In this document: positions 42,841-53,449 of the stretch, piece by piece
How positions within the stretch are numbered: position 1 is the first letter of the stretch
How the letters are laid out: every line of letters begins with the position of its first letter
NCBI RefSeq assembly: GCF_028583425.1
Contig: NC_072796.1
Coordinates: 130,793,464 to 130,857,463 of the forward strand
DNA from: Eublepharis macularius
Taxonomy: Eukaryota; Chordata; Lepidosauria; Squamata; Eublepharidae
Direction of reading: 5' to 3'
DNA: 64,000 nucleotides
The notes under the pieces: model-generated
What the model saw: only the letters and a program-made list of their open reading frames with translations
Database searches by the model: none
What the model was told of the DNA's origin: nothing
Program-made: the position numbers and the translations under genes

Positions 42841-43204
42841 CCTCTATCCATCCAGAGGCCAGATCTACTGTCCCAAACCTAAAAAATGATCTGAAACGGA
42901 TTTCTGAAATGGTATCCCAACATTTCAGGGGAATAATCATCATCATGCCCTTTCTGAAACACCGAACCATAATTAAAACTAAAAATTTTGAAGTGTAAAT
43001 TTTTGAAGTGTCCCCTCAGAGGCCATTTTCCTGCCATTTTATCTCCTTGTCTTCAATTTCTTGAAGGTGGAGGATGGTTGCTGAGGGTGGGGATTTACTT
43101 GCTGCAGATGGGAAAATGGTAAGCTCATCAATACTGGAGTGGCCCATCAATTTCTGTTCAGCACTATGATGAAATAGAACTGCAGTGTTCAGTGGTAGTA
43201 AGAA
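42841..43204. other. Unassigned sequence
   Basis: No gene or repeat is recognised. Confidence 0.4.
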
Positions 43205-43567
43205 CCAAGCTACAAGAGAGGAATTACGTGAAGAGGAGTACATGAAGGGAGTCGCAGTTAGCCAGGAAGCTGAGTTTTAAAAGAGATCAGAAGGCTTTGT
43301 CAATTTCCCCTCTCTACAGAGCCAGGGAGATGCTGCTCAGAGGGTTTGTTAATTTCCTCTTTCCCTCTTAGAAGGGGAGGAGAAACTGACAGAGCTTTTG
43401 GAAAGCTAAGAGGAAATTAACAAACCCTCTGAGCACCTTCTCCCTGGCTCTGTAGAGAGGGGAAATTGACAAAGCCGATCTCTTTTAAAACTCAGCTTCC
43501 TGGCTAACACTGTGATTCCCTTCACGTTCTCCTCCTCATGTAATTCGTCTCTTGTAGCTTAGCTCTG
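43205..43567. mobile_element. MITE, GCTAAGCTACAAGAG ends (subtype C), uninterrupted
   Basis: The left CCAAGCTACAAGAGAGGAAT is matched by the right inverse (CTCTTGTAGCTTAGCTC). Arms share GGAAGCTGAGTTTTAAAAG and CTCAGAGGGTTTGTTAATTT. It contains the empty target of the LTR seen at 15283. Confidence 0.82.
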
Positions 43568-43571
43568 AGTC

Positions 43572-43720
43572 TCTGATGCTGTTGCCAGGGAGGAACAGTT
43601 ACAGACATAAGATCTGCCCTCGGTGCTCTGCTTGTAGGCCTTCAGTGGGTATCCGGTAGGTCACTGGTTGGCCGCTGTGTGAAACAGAACCCTGGACACG
43701 ATAGACCATTTGTCTGATCC
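43572..43720 (+). repeat. Interspersed repeat fragment
   Basis: TCACTGGTTGGCCGCTGTGT, GAAACAGAACCCTGGA and GATAGACCATTTGTCTGATC correspond to the right part of the repeat at 63727-63964. Confidence 0.5.
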
Positions 43721-44016
43721 GATGAGTATACTTGATGAGATATGGAAGGAGATGGCTGTCTTCACTGTGAAGTTTCAGAAGCATTTGAGTGCTTCTGTTG
43801 GAAATGGGATACCAGAATAGATGGCAGGAGCCAATCATCTGAGGTGATCCCTTCCCTTTCTTTTGAGTTCCTTTGATCCAGTGATCTTGAGCAGCAGCTA
43901 AGGAGTCTTTCTTTCTTTAAGGAAAATGTGGTGGAGAGATACTTGGCCAAAGCCAGCATGATCTCTCTCCACCAGCAAATAAGGAGCTATATTGTCTTTT
44001 GATACAGTAGGAAGTA

Positions 44017-44318
44017 GGTAAAGGGTAAAGGTAGTCCCCTGCGCAAGCACCGAGTCATTACTGACCCATGGGGGGGATGTCACATCACGACGTTTTCTTG
44101 GCAGACTTTTTATGGGGTGATTTGCCATTGCCTTCCCCAGTCATCTACACTTTACCCTCAGGAAACTGGGTACTCATTTTACTGACCTCGGAAGGATGGA
44201 AGGCTGAGTCAACCTTGAGCCAGCTACCTGAACCCAGCTTCCGTCAGGATCGAACTCAGGTCGTGAGCAGAGCTTGAACGGCAGTACTGCAGCTTACCAC
44301 TCTGCGCCAGGGGGCTCT
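44017..44318 (-). mobile_element. tRNA-derived SINE, second type
   Basis: Reverse of the 13768 element: AAAGGGTAAAGGTAGTCCCC, GGGGTGATTTGCCATTGCC, TCATCTACACTTTACCCTC, then AGGATCGAACTCAGGTCG and GCAGCTTACCACTCTG at the head. Confidence 0.87.
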
Positions 44319-44836
44319 TACAGGAAGTAGTGTTGTTCAAATAGGAGCAATCCACAGTTCATGATAAGAATTGTAATGAGGGCACTCCAATATCATACCA
44401 GACAAAGGGTCAACCTTTTCCAGGTCACATTGACAAAGTCTATCTGAGTCAGGCATATTACAGTATCTCCCATATAAAACTGCTGAAAGGAGCTCTGAGG
44501 TCATTCATATGCCTTTATAGTGCAGTGAAAGCGAGCGCCTTAAAGAGCAATACAGAACTCTTCTTCCTGAAGGAGTTAGTCGGGAACTGATATTTCCATA
44601 CTGCCGTCAGGGAAACCATAAATAAACATAATTGTGGCTGGACTTGGAACAGTCAAGCATAGTGTTAAAATTACAGAGTTGTTGACCTCGTGTGCTGTGA
44701 GTTTTCCTTTAAGAATCTTCTGGCTCAAGGCAATACAGTGTAAAACAGGAGGTGGGGACAAAACACTAAAAAAAAAAGTGACGCGAAAGCAGGAAAAGTT
44801 ACTCCCGAGGAAAAATGCAGGGCTCGTCCTTAATCC
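44319..44836. other. Unique sequence
   Basis: No repeat is recognised; it leads into the CRE/donor region. Confidence 0.45.
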
Positions 44837-44844
44837 TGACGTCA
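44837..44844. promoter_or_regulatory. Full CRE palindrome TGACGTCA
   Basis: An exact 8-bp CREB/ATF site in non-repetitive sequence (CCTGACGTCAGACC). A lone 8-mer can occur by chance, so function is unproven; see the linked splice donor. Confidence 0.35.
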
Positions 44845-45067
44845 GACCTGTCTTTAATAAAACCTCCCGAGAGCCAAAAGGAAAAAAGATCTGTGTCAAC
44901 TTGGAGGCTTGTAAAGGATTCTTCTGCCGTTTATTGCAAGTGCTGTATTTGTTCTAAGGGAGTTATTTCCCCTCCTAAAGATCTGGGTTCAATCCTAATG
45001 TATTTCGTCCTGGCTTCCAGTGATGAGGTGGCTTCTGCCCTGGATTCTAGCAACCAACGGCATTTTG

Positions 45068-45076
45068 CAGGTGAGT
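45068..45076 (+). other. Consensus splice donor CAG|GTGAGT
   Basis: CAGGTGAGTATAA, followed by a T-rich stretch, is a strong U2 donor. With the upstream CRE it could end a noncoding first exon. The open frame across it (44815-45276) has no known domain. This is inference only. Confidence 0.3.
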
Positions 45077-46530
45077 ATAATTTTTTTCTTTCTTCCACTG
45101 TCTCCCTTGTTTGGGTTTTTGTAGCCTGGCTGAAAGAAATGCAAATTGCTAAGGCGGAGAAGAGAAATGATAACTGTGGCACAGATACAGGAGAAGGATG
45201 GGAAAGGAGAGAGGATAAAGCGGTGTGTGCTAAAGGTCTGATCTGGGGGAATGGAAGCTCTCAGGAGCTTCTCTGAAATGTAAGTTATGCCACCTTTTTG
45301 ACCCACAGGGAATATATTCAGATTGACAGGGCAAAAGAATTTGAGGATGGACAAGCTCACAGGCAGCTGAATTGGAGTCAATCTCAAGGGGTGGTATGTG
45401 TTCTGTAAAACTCCTGTACGGCTCTGCTGATCTTCAGATGTAGGTAGTGCTCCTGTGCTTTTCTTTTTAAAAAGTGTGCACGCGCTATGATATTTGCAGA
45501 GAACTGTCAACAGCAGCGGAAGGGATAGAGACTATTAGGTGCTGCTGGAGTGAATTGGTGGCCTCGGGACACTGTTACACGTGGCAGGCACTCTTGGATT
45601 GATGCTGCCCCAGAAGCGCATGTCAGGGGCTGCAGTACCTGCAAACTCTTTGCAGCAAGAGCTCCAGGAAAGAACTGGGGCAAATGGACTCAGCCAAAGA
45701 ATTGGCACGATAATATAAAAAGCTGAAAGGTGCAACTTGCAGATGGGGTTTCAACAGGCAAAAAAGGGGTTGTACCAGACGGCAAATTCTTTTCAGATGC
45801 TGTGCTCTGGTGAGGGTGTAAAGGGACTGGGCGACAGAAATAATGGCATGGGGCACATCCTGCCTGTTGGCGTAAAATGGATTACGAAGATAACATAATA
45901 TAAATACAGTAAGGGTATTGTGCACAATTTTCTTTTATGCTAGGAATAATTAGAGATGTTTTCTCAGTTGTAGGTGAAAAGCTGGATTATCATCTTGCTG
46001 GGAGGCTTAGTAAGGGCAGCAGGCCAGGAAGGCCGACACCCTTGCAGAATCTTGTTGGCTTTCCAGCAGCAGCCTAACACAGCAAAGTATATTGAGTTGT
46101 TGATTATCACTGGTAGGGAAGGAAAGAACTGAGACATGTTTAGAGTTCGATTAGAGAATACATGTGACATGTTACCAAGCACTTTGGGGTCAGATTCAGC
46201 TTGCTCCATGGTAGGGCAAACAGGGGCTCCCACTCTCATTTTGTCTTGGGGAAACAGAGTGCAGGGGGCAAGGCTTAAGTTCTTCCTCCTGCTTGTGCAT
46301 GCTTACAGACCAAATTTGGCCCTACAACATTACTTCCCTGATGTTACATGAGACATAAGTCAAGTTGGAGAATATCAGTGTTTACAACTGGAAGCATTAT
46401 GGGTTCATGTAATTCCCCAGGTTCAAAGAAATCTATAGATTTCTACTTCATTTGGAATGAAATATATACATATATTTTGATTCTCTAATTCTGGTTGGAT
46501 TATTAGTTGTGTTATTATTTATGGTGTATA
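45077..46530. other. Unique sequence
   Basis: No repeat is recognised. Open frames on both strands (44995-45510, 45623-46239) have no domain support. Confidence 0.45.
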
Positions 46531-46538
46531 TGTTTACT

Positions 46539-46542
46539 CTTT

Positions 46543-46589
<47 letters not shown>

Positions 46590-46592
46590 TTT
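46539..46592. repeat. (ATTT)n microsatellite
   Basis: About thirteen ATTT units. It is the reversed (AAAT)n tail of the minus-strand LINE fragment that follows. Confidence 0.95.
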
Positions 46593-46918
46593 GATTTATA
46601 CCCCGCCCTAGCCACAAATGGGCTCAAGGTGGCTACCAACATTAAAAAATACATTAAAATCACAAAAACATAAAATCAACAATAATTTTTTAAAAATCAT
46701 TAAAATAGTCCAGGAGCAGGCTATTTAGACAGGCTATTTTCTCGTGTACATGTTGTTTGTATTTGTTTAAAATAAATAAAAACAGATACATGAAAAATTA
46801 AAACATACATAATAAAAACTATACAAAATTGTTAGACTCAACCCAAAATGCACATCATTAAAACAGTGAAAACCAGTACCAAAATGCATACCAAAACATA
46901 AAACATGCATACAAAAGC
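46593..46918 (-). mobile_element. L2/CR1-type LINE 3' end
   Basis: GATTTATACCCCGCCCTAGC and GGGCTCAAGGTGGCTACCAA begin a minus-strand 3' end that continues A-rich through 46900. No ORF2 residue is visible. Confidence 0.55.
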
Positions 46919-46930
46919 ATTAAAACAACA

Positions 46931-47155
46931 TTGTCGAAGGCTTTCACGGCCGGAGAACGATGGTTGTTGTGGGTTTTCCGGGCTGTATTGCCGTGGTCTT
47001 GGCATTGTAGTTCCTGACGTTCCTGACTGTGACACTGAGAGATCTCTGTCTTTTGGTGCTACACCTCTGAAGATGCCAGCCACAGCTGCTGGCGAAACGT
47101 CAGGAACTACAATGCCAAGACCACGGCAATACAGCCCGGAAAACCCACAACAACC
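46931..47155. mobile_element. Palindromic hammerhead-bearing element (Penelope-like, inferred)
   Basis: 225 bp with an exact 12-bp duplication ATTAAAACAACA at 46919-46930 and 47156-47167. The left arm (GGTTGTTGTGGGTTTTCCGG, GCCGTGGTCTTGGCATTGTA) is the inverse of the right arm (CAATGCCAAGACCACGGCAA). The right arm holds an intact hammerhead-like core (47051-47120). The left arm has lost its core by deletion at GACGTTCCTGAC. It is inserted in an A-rich LINE tail. Confidence 0.75.
47051..47120 (+). ncRNA. Hammerhead-like ribozyme motif, core intact
   Basis: Parts in order: UUUUGG (47051-47056), inner CCU, CUGAAGA (47067-47073), one extra U, perfect 6-bp stem II GCCAGC/GCUGGC with 7-nt loop, GAAA (47094-47097), CGUC with predicted cleavage after 47101, AGG pairing with CCU, and CCAAGA (47115-47120) pairing with UUUUGG. 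Stem III is only the self-complementary ACGU, the arrangement reported for small Penelope-linked hammerheads that act as dimers. The extra nucleotide after CUGANGA is non-canonical, so activity is uncertain. Confidence 0.55.
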
Positions 47156-47167
47156 ATTAAAACAACA

Positions 47168-47776
47168 GTTAAAACAATGGGCAGGAAGGAGGGCTCTTAA
47201 AAGTGGGAACTTAGAAAAACAACAGCTGTACTGTACACATTCTTTTATGATGACTGTTTGCAACGATCCGTCTGGTCCCTTCAATTTGTGAGTTACCAAG
47301 ACCTGGGTGAGCGTTTGACGCTTGCCCCAGGCATCAAAACCACTAGACAGCACACTGCACCAGGGGCTTAGCAGGCGTGGTTCTTCTTCCCTCTTTTCTA
47401 CATTCCTGCAATTCTCCACCTTTAAATCTTAGAGCAACATTTTAAAAAATGACATAAATATAATTGGGATTTTTTTTAATGCCCTAATTCTATCTATGAT
47501 TCTAAGAGGACTTTCAGATTTCCAAAGCTGCTGAGAGAGAGAAATTTGTGCTTCCCTGTCTTGTGCTTTCAGTTCTTGTGTGAAAGAGAGATGTGCTGCT
47601 TCCTGGTGCAGTACAGAAGTGCAAGACTCTGCGCAGGAAATATTTATCTCTGAGCTTCAAGACAGACCTGGCAGGGCAAGGCCTGCCCAAGGAATTTTGC
47701 TTCCCTGGAAAAATGACCCCCCACCACCCATCACATTTTATTATATGTTGAGATGCATAACCATCCATTCACTCCC
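47168..47776. other. Unassigned sequence
   Basis: No gene or repeat is recognised. The 193-codon minus frame 46838-47419 runs through the palindrome and is an artefact. Confidence 0.45.
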
Positions 47777-47966
47777 CGCCTTTCCCCCCCTATGGAGACC
47801 CAGAGCAGTTTACATCATTCTCGTCTCCTTCATTTTATCCTCACAACAACCCTGTGAAGTAGGCTAGACTGACTGTGTGTTTGGCCCAAGGTCACCCAGC
47901 AAGCTTCTGTGGCAGAGTGGAGATTTGAACTGGGTCTCCCAGATGCTAATGCAGCAATCTTAACCA
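47777..47966 (-). mobile_element. tRNA-derived SINE (MIR/CORE-like body)
   Basis: CTCACAACAACCCTGTGAAG, GGCCCAAGGTCACCCAGCAA and GATTTGAACTGGGTCTCCC are the reversed body and B-box of a tRNA-derived SINE. It abuts the Sauria SINE at 47972. Confidence 0.7.
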
Positions 47967-47971
47967 CAAGT

Positions 47972-48225
47972 TAAGCCAGTTTGGTGAAGTGGTTAAGAGC
48001 AGCAGGACTCTAATCCGGAGAGCCAGGTTTGATTCCCCGCTCCTCTGTCTGAAGCCAGCTGGGTGGCCTTGGGTCAGTCACAGCTCTTTTAGAGCTCTCT
48101 CAGCCCCACCCACCTCACAGGGTGATTGTCGTGAGGATAATAACAATGGACTTGTAAACCACTCTGAGTGGGCGTTACGTTGCCCTGAAGGGCAGTATAT
48201 AAATCTAATGTTGTTGCTGTTGTTC
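47972..48225 (+). mobile_element. Sauria-type tRNA-derived SINE
   Basis: AGCCAGTTTGGTGAAGTGG, GGTTTGATTCCCC, GGCCTTGGGTCAGTCACAG, AGGGCAGTATATAAATC and a (TTG)n tail: full-length plus strand. Confidence 0.93.
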
Positions 48226-48979
48226 TAAAAATGGTATAGGAACAAGCCAAGCTGAGCGACCCCTGTTATGTGTTGTGCTAGCTTCACGTAAAACCATGCT
48301 CCTCGGGCTTGCAATCCTATTGGGTAATAGGAGTAGCTGCAGCCAATCAACTCTCTTGGATATGGGCCAATTGCTGTTTGTAAATGTTGTATTCAGCGCA
48401 TGCAAATGAAGGATCCTAATTGTCTGTGTTCTTATTGGGGAGTTACGGAAATGGGCGTAGTTTGGGTGCAAATATCTGGATCCCATGGGAGCCAGTTGTT
48501 GTTGTTGTGTTCTTACGGGTTGAAATCACTCTGGATGAAATCACTATGAGCACTAGGCTCTAAATACAACAACCCCGGTGGTCGTGCAGGCCAACACTGC
48601 AAAGATCACTAGGCTAAGACCTGCTCAGCAGTGCCCATGATGCAAAGCAGCTCACCCATTGCCTCTGGTGGCAGAACAACAGGAGACATTTGGTGGGCTG
48701 ATATTTGTTGCTAGTAAAGAGCTTGATCTAAGCAACCAGCACAAGTGAAGCTGCAGCTTGGTTCTGCTGGTTCTTGGTCGCCACTCATGCACAGCGGCCT
48801 ACCAAAACTTTCCTGGTAAATTAAATAGTCCTGCCTGGGATGCAGGTAGGGAGCCACGTTGCCTGCTTTGGTGGGAGACCTCCAGCCTTGAGCCAGCTTA
48901 GCATACTGCTGTTCAGCTGAATGGCATGGGGGAAATATTGGGGAGGGAGAATGGGAGAATCACCACTGTACCAATGCTG
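48226..48979. other. Unassigned sequence
   Basis: No gene or repeat is recognised. Confidence 0.4.
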
Positions 48980-49150
48980 TAACATGACTTTCAGTGCAAC
49001 CTGGAAGTGACATTATGTTGGGTGACACTCTAGCATTCATCCAAAACAATATGGTTAAACCATAGAGTTTGCGATGAATGCCTGAGATTTGCCCCTATGC
49101 AATGACATCACTTCTGGGTTGCAGTGGACGGAAATGACATCACCATATCA
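48980..49150. mobile_element. CTATGG-CCATAG / CTTCC MITE-like repeat
   Basis: ACCTGGAAGTGACATTATG, TGACACTCTAGCATTCATCC, AATATGGTTAAACCATAGAG and GCAATGACATCACTTCTGG show the family's inverted core. Confidence 0.6.
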
Positions 49151-49602
49151 CCAGCCAAATTAGGCCCCCAACCCAGATTGGGCGGAAAGACAGGATACAT
49201 ACTTTTTGTAAATAATTAAATAAATAATAAATAGAAGTTCTTTTCAGATGTGCAGGTGTGGTGAGCATGCACACACCAACCAGGATCCTCTGATATGTGT
49301 GATCACCTTGTTGTATGCCCAGGGCAACGTACACGTTCTCCAGTTTGGGCTCATGCAAACTCAGCCCTGGATTTCAGAGGGGATGCATCTTTTAGGTTTA
49401 TCATGCTACCGTTGGTGTTCCCCCAGTGCCAGTGAGTGCTTCCTGCCACCGCTCAGCTGGGCAGTGGGAGGAAAATGGGGGAACAGGGAGCATCCCAACA
49501 CTTTGACATCACCCCCTGTGTGCCCAAAAGTGATGCCAACGTGTTGTTGGGGACGCTTTAGCATTTGAGCAAAACTCTATTAACAACAATAACAACAATA
49601 AT

Positions 49603-49766
49603 CAGGTTTTTTTCTGGGAAAAGAGGTGGTGGAACTCTCAAGAGGGAAATGAGGAAGAAACACACGGGATTCTTTGAAATAATGTTATTTTCACGCACTG
49701 TTGCTGAGTATTTTCAAGAGGTGCCAGAACTCCGTTCCCCCGTGTTCCCCCTGAAAAAAAGCCCTG
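49603..49766. mobile_element. hAT, short CAGG..TTTTTTTCTGG copy
   Basis: 164 bp from CAGGTTTTTTTCTGGG to CTGAAAAAAAGCCCTG. The flanking octamers ACAATAAT and ATAATAAT match at 7 of 8. The interior is replaced or deleted compared with the 9091 copy. Confidence 0.82.
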
Positions 49767-49774
49767 ATAATAAT

Positions 49775-49880
49775 CCAATTTATAGCCCTGCTCTCCCCAT
49801 GAGTGGGCTCAGGGTGAGTTACAGCAGTAGATAAAATTACAATAAATAATCCAATAAACCAGTAAGTTTTACCCAAATGC
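49775..49880 (-). mobile_element. LINE 3'-tail fragment
   Basis: CCAATTTATAGCCCTGCTC and GTGGGCTCAGGGTGAGTTAC form a reversed L2/CR1-like tail. Confidence 0.45.
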
Positions 49881-51145
49881 TGGAGCATCCCTGGTGACAC
49901 ACTGACATCTCTTCCAGGCTCACAGGGAGTGATGTCAGTATGTCACCAGTTATGTCTTTATGTCATTGGCACACACACTCAGTAAGTCTCCCACTGGTTG
50001 CAGCTTTGTGCTGGCAGCCCTGGTGTCAGTGCATACCAAAGCTCTGCACACATGATAAAATAGTGAGTGTGTAAGTTGGAAGGATGATAGGTGGCACATT
50101 CAAGCACCAAAAATGAAACCTGAAATGGATTGTTCTTGCACTAGCAAAAATGCCCATCGTGTGAAAAATGCAAGGGGATCTAGAAAACTGATTCAGCAGG
50201 CCCCCTCCCAGCGGCACGCAGGTGTTTCACAGCAGCCTGGAGACCAGAGTGGGAAGGTGCAGAAGGGAGGGGCAGAGAGGAGTGCTTAGACCCTCAATTC
50301 AGTAGGTCTCCTCCCTGCAGCAAGCAGCCTCAAGGCCAGAGGCATTGGCAACGCGCCTGCTCATGGATAAAAAGTGAGTTGTCACCAATACAGCTTGCCT
50401 TGTATATAGTAGGATGCTCTGGAAGCAGCTTGGTGTTTTCAAAACAACATAAGCTAGAGTAAAATATTGTAATTCCATTTAACTAGAAATCAGAAGCAGC
50501 AATGAAACAAAGCCACCGTCATTTTCTTCTCAGCTACTCAAATGTCATATTGAATAGAAAAGCTTTTCATGTAACTTGCCAAAATCAAATGGAGTGTTCA
50601 GACAGGATTCCTTAGGCGAAGGGATCCAAAGGGGAGGTCTGAACTTGGAGGCTACCCACGGATCATGAGACACCTGGCATCTTGAGGCATCTGGGAATTC
50701 CGGCATCCAAAGCAGTCCGCAGAGACTTGATCATATCTGCAGTACAGATATAAACTGGTTTAAGTACTGCAGCTTCCTCTTGAGGAATCCTGTAAATTGT
50801 ACTGTACTGGGAATGTAAGTCACTAGAGTTCTCAGTTCAGGGATTGTGCTGACTCCTTGCATCTGCTGCCACCAAGGTAGCTTGGCCTTAGTGGGTACTG
50901 CAGGCCTGATCTATGCTGCATTCTAGCACCACCACTGCAGGTGGCAAGAGAGGGGTATTGCAGTGGCTTGCTCAGTAAGGGGCAGATGACATAAGCAGCC
51001 AATAGGGTCTCGGCAGGCTTGTATAAAAATGATGCCTCTAATCTGGCTGAGCTGCAGGACCTTTTCTTTCTTTTTCCTTTCCCTGTAAGCTTTGAAAAAG
51101 GACTTCTAGGAGAATTCATCCCAAATGAAGTCTTCTCAGCTGGAG
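49881..51145. other. Unassigned sequence
   Basis: 49900-49960 has CTTCC-family words. The minus frame 50832-51218 (128 codons) has no domain. The rest is unassigned. Confidence 0.4.
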
Positions 51146-51280
51146 GTGGTTTGCCATTTCCTGTCTCCTTGTAGCAATCCTGGACTGCCTTGGTGATATC
51201 CCATCCAAACATTAACAAGGGGCAACCCTATTTGGCTTCTGAGAGCTGATGAGATTGGCCTACCCTGGGCCATCCAGGTT
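51146..51280 (-). mobile_element. 5S rRNA-derived SINE, decayed
   Basis: GGTTTGCCATTTCCTGTCTC, ATCCCATCCAAACATTAACA, TTGGCTTCTGAGAGCTGATG and GGCCATCCAGGTTAGGGC align with the 26341 element. Confidence 0.7.
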
Positions 51281-51757
51281 AGGGCACCAACAAATAGGAG
51301 ATCTTGGAAAGCTGTTGCAAGTCAGACGAGACTGACCAAGAATCTGACTTGGTGGAAGGCAGCTTCAAGTATTAATTTCCAGAGGGAATCTGGCATGCTC
51401 CTTTGTATGTTTCATTTGGGAAAGTTACATTTCATTTAGGAACCCTGGAAAGACCTGCTAAGTATGTATGTACTTTATAGGTATCTGTAAAAGCCTGTAA
51501 AAAGATGTGAGCCTTTCATGTGAGCCGAAGAGCTCATTGCCTGTGGTCTTGTTCAGCCATATGAACTTCTTTTTTAGTTGCTCGCTCTTTCCACCTCCCA
51601 GGAAAAAAATGATGGGGTTTGCCTTTATTTTAAGGATAGAAATCTGCCACTGAGATCTTGTGAGACCATGTTGTGAGATCTCGATGCCCATTTTCAGGGT
51701 TGCTAGGCAACCTACAACTATCCTTGCTGAGGATTCCAAGCCTCAGATGGTGTCCAT

Positions 51758-52028
51758 GTGAGGAAGTGGGAAGAGAAACAGACTAAGACAGGTAAAAAGA
51801 TAGGAGGGAAGGAAGGTAAAGCTGGAGAAGGAAGGAGAGAAAATGTAGAAAAGGAAAGCTGAGATAGGCAAGGGAAACACAAAAAGGTAGTGAAGGGGGA
51901 CAGGAAGGTATAAGAAGATGCCGAGGAATAAATGGAAGAAAGTAGGTAGGCAGATGGGAAGGAGGGAGGCTGTCAAGGGGAGGCAAAAAGGAAAATCAAG
52001 AGGGAGAGAGACAGTGGGGAAAAATGAT
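51758..52028. repeat. Purine-rich tract
   Basis: About 270 bp on the plus strand dominated by A and G (many GGAAGG, GAGAAG, AAAGGT words) with few pyrimidines. It yields long proline/serine/leucine-rich frames on the minus strand that are compositional, not genes. Confidence 0.85.
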
Positions 52029-52099
52029 CACCCCACCCATGGGCCCTTATGAGTCCTTCTCTTGCGACAGATAATCAAAATCTATAAACTGTTTTAATC

Positions 52100-52166
52100 T
52101 GTAAACTACAATATATTTTTGAACAGCTTTTGGTATATAAATCAAATGTTGTTGTTGTTGTTGTTA
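52100..52166 (+). mobile_element. SINE 3'-tail fragment
   Basis: TGTAAACTACAATATATTTT, GGTATATAAATCAAATG and (TTG)n: the 3' end of a Sauria-type SINE without its head. Confidence 0.6.
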
Positions 52167-52944
52167 TACCTAAGATTATGGGCCTGGAGAAGTTAGTGGG
52201 ATGGGTGAATAAGGCTTTCCAGTTTCCTGCTGCTGGTGGGCAATCTCCCGCAATTGTAGCTTCTGCCCACCAACAGGCAACGTGCACAGCAATCGCCTGG
52301 CAAGGAAGCTGGGGAAATGGGCATGAATGTACCCACATCCCTGGCTGAAAACATCACTTCCCATGTGACCAGAAAGCGATGGCATCACACTGCGGCCAGT
52401 TCTTCAGAAATTCTTTAGAATTTAGAACTTCTTTAGAAGCGAGCCCCCAACATAGCATTTTTACAACGTTTCCACTATTCAGGGACCAATTGGCCATGGT
52501 ATGATGCTATTGTTTCTGGGTTTCATGAGAAATGATCACGGGGTGCACCTGCATGTTGTGCACAAAGGAAAGTTAGATGAATGCCCACCCCCTACCTCCC
52601 CCCACGTTACTTGAATGGCTACATGTGTCTATCCTCTGGTTTCAGAAGCAATCCCTTGAGCATGTCCAGAGTGCACACCTGCACCGTGAGGGTTAACATA
52701 TATTATCAGTCTTTTCTTAATATATACCAGGGTCCCACAGGTTGTACAGCTGAAGTTTGGGCAGTTGGCTTATATTCAGTAAACTTGGGGAAGGTATTAC
52801 TACCAAACAGACAAATAGGGGAACGGCTATGAAAATCCAAACCAGGAAATAAACCACAATGAATACATAACAGAGCAGGGGATGTTAACATTCACACACT
52901 CCACGTGGGAGTAATTCGGGCTTATAAAACTTAAATGACGCACA
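52167..52944. other. Unassigned sequence
   Basis: No gene or repeat is recognised. Confidence 0.4.
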
Positions 52945-52955
52945 TTGCTAATATT

Positions 52956-53165
52956 TCCAGAGGAGTTAGCTGTGTGAGTTTGTAGTTGCAAAATAATAAA
53001 GAGTCCAGTAGCACCTTTTAGACTAACCAACTTTATTTTAGCATAAGCTTTCAAGAACCACAGCTCTCTTCATCAGATGCAAAACAAAGAGAGAAGTGGT
53101 TCTCGAAATCTTATGGTACAATAAAGTTGGTTCATCTTAAAGGTGCTATTGGACTCTTTACTATC
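52956..53165. mobile_element. Palindromic hammerhead-bearing element (Penelope-like, inferred)
   Basis: 210 bp with an exact 11-bp duplication TTGCTAATATT at 52945-52955 and 53166-53176. The left arm (AAAGAGTCCAGTAGCACC, AGACTAACCAACTTTATT) is the inverse of the right arm (AATAAAGTTGGTTCATCTTA, GGTGCTATTGGACTCTTT). The left arm carries an intact minus-strand hammerhead-like core; the right arm's CUGAUGA box is lost. It shares its outer sequence with the 20456 element. Confidence 0.75.
53041..53080 (-). ncRNA. Hammerhead-like ribozyme motif, core intact
   Basis: On the minus strand: GCAU, CUGAUGA, one extra A, stem II GAGAGC/GUUCUU (six pairs, two G-U) with UGUG loop, GAAA, GCUU, AUGC. The closing AUGC pairs with the opening GCAU. 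AGCU is self-complementary, the same position and logic as ACGU in the 47051 motif. Both conserved boxes are exact. The extra A before stem II departs from the canonical fold. Confidence 0.6.
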
Positions 53166-53176
53166 TTGCTAATATT

Positions 53177-53379
53177 AACTAACTCTGAGGTTATGAGGCT
53201 TATGAGTCTAAGGAACCTTAAAAGCCTGGTGTATCTGTATGCGTAGGTGCAATAATAACAACATACGACCCATCTTGGAGAACGTAGTTCCTGGTTGACA
53301 CTGGAAGAAGCTTTCCCCAGTGGGTATGCCTTGGCTTGGATATATCCTGCCATATTGATTGAAGTCTTTACTAACTTGT

Positions 53380-53384
<5 letters not shown>
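53177..53384. other. Unassigned sequence
   Basis: No gene or repeat is recognised. Confidence 0.4.

Positions 53385-53449
<65 letters not shown>
53382..53449. repeat. Compound microsatellite (CA)n(GA)n
   Basis: About fourteen CA units are followed by about nineteen GA units. It produces repetitive frames on both strands that are not genes. Confidence 0.97.

Noticed and set aside
42423..42998. Several alanine/proline-rich frames in the GC-rich block
   Set aside because: Frames are open on both strands through base composition; no start context, domain or exon boundary supports them.
44815..45276. 153-codon plus-strand frame as a protein-coding exon
   Set aside because: No known domain, and it runs straight across a strong splice donor; I keep only the donor and CRE as a low-confidence transcript hint.
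46838..47419. 193-codon minus-strand open frame
   Set aside because: It runs through both arms of the palindromic element at 46931-47155; the frame is a product of the inverted repeat, with no domain or conservation signal.
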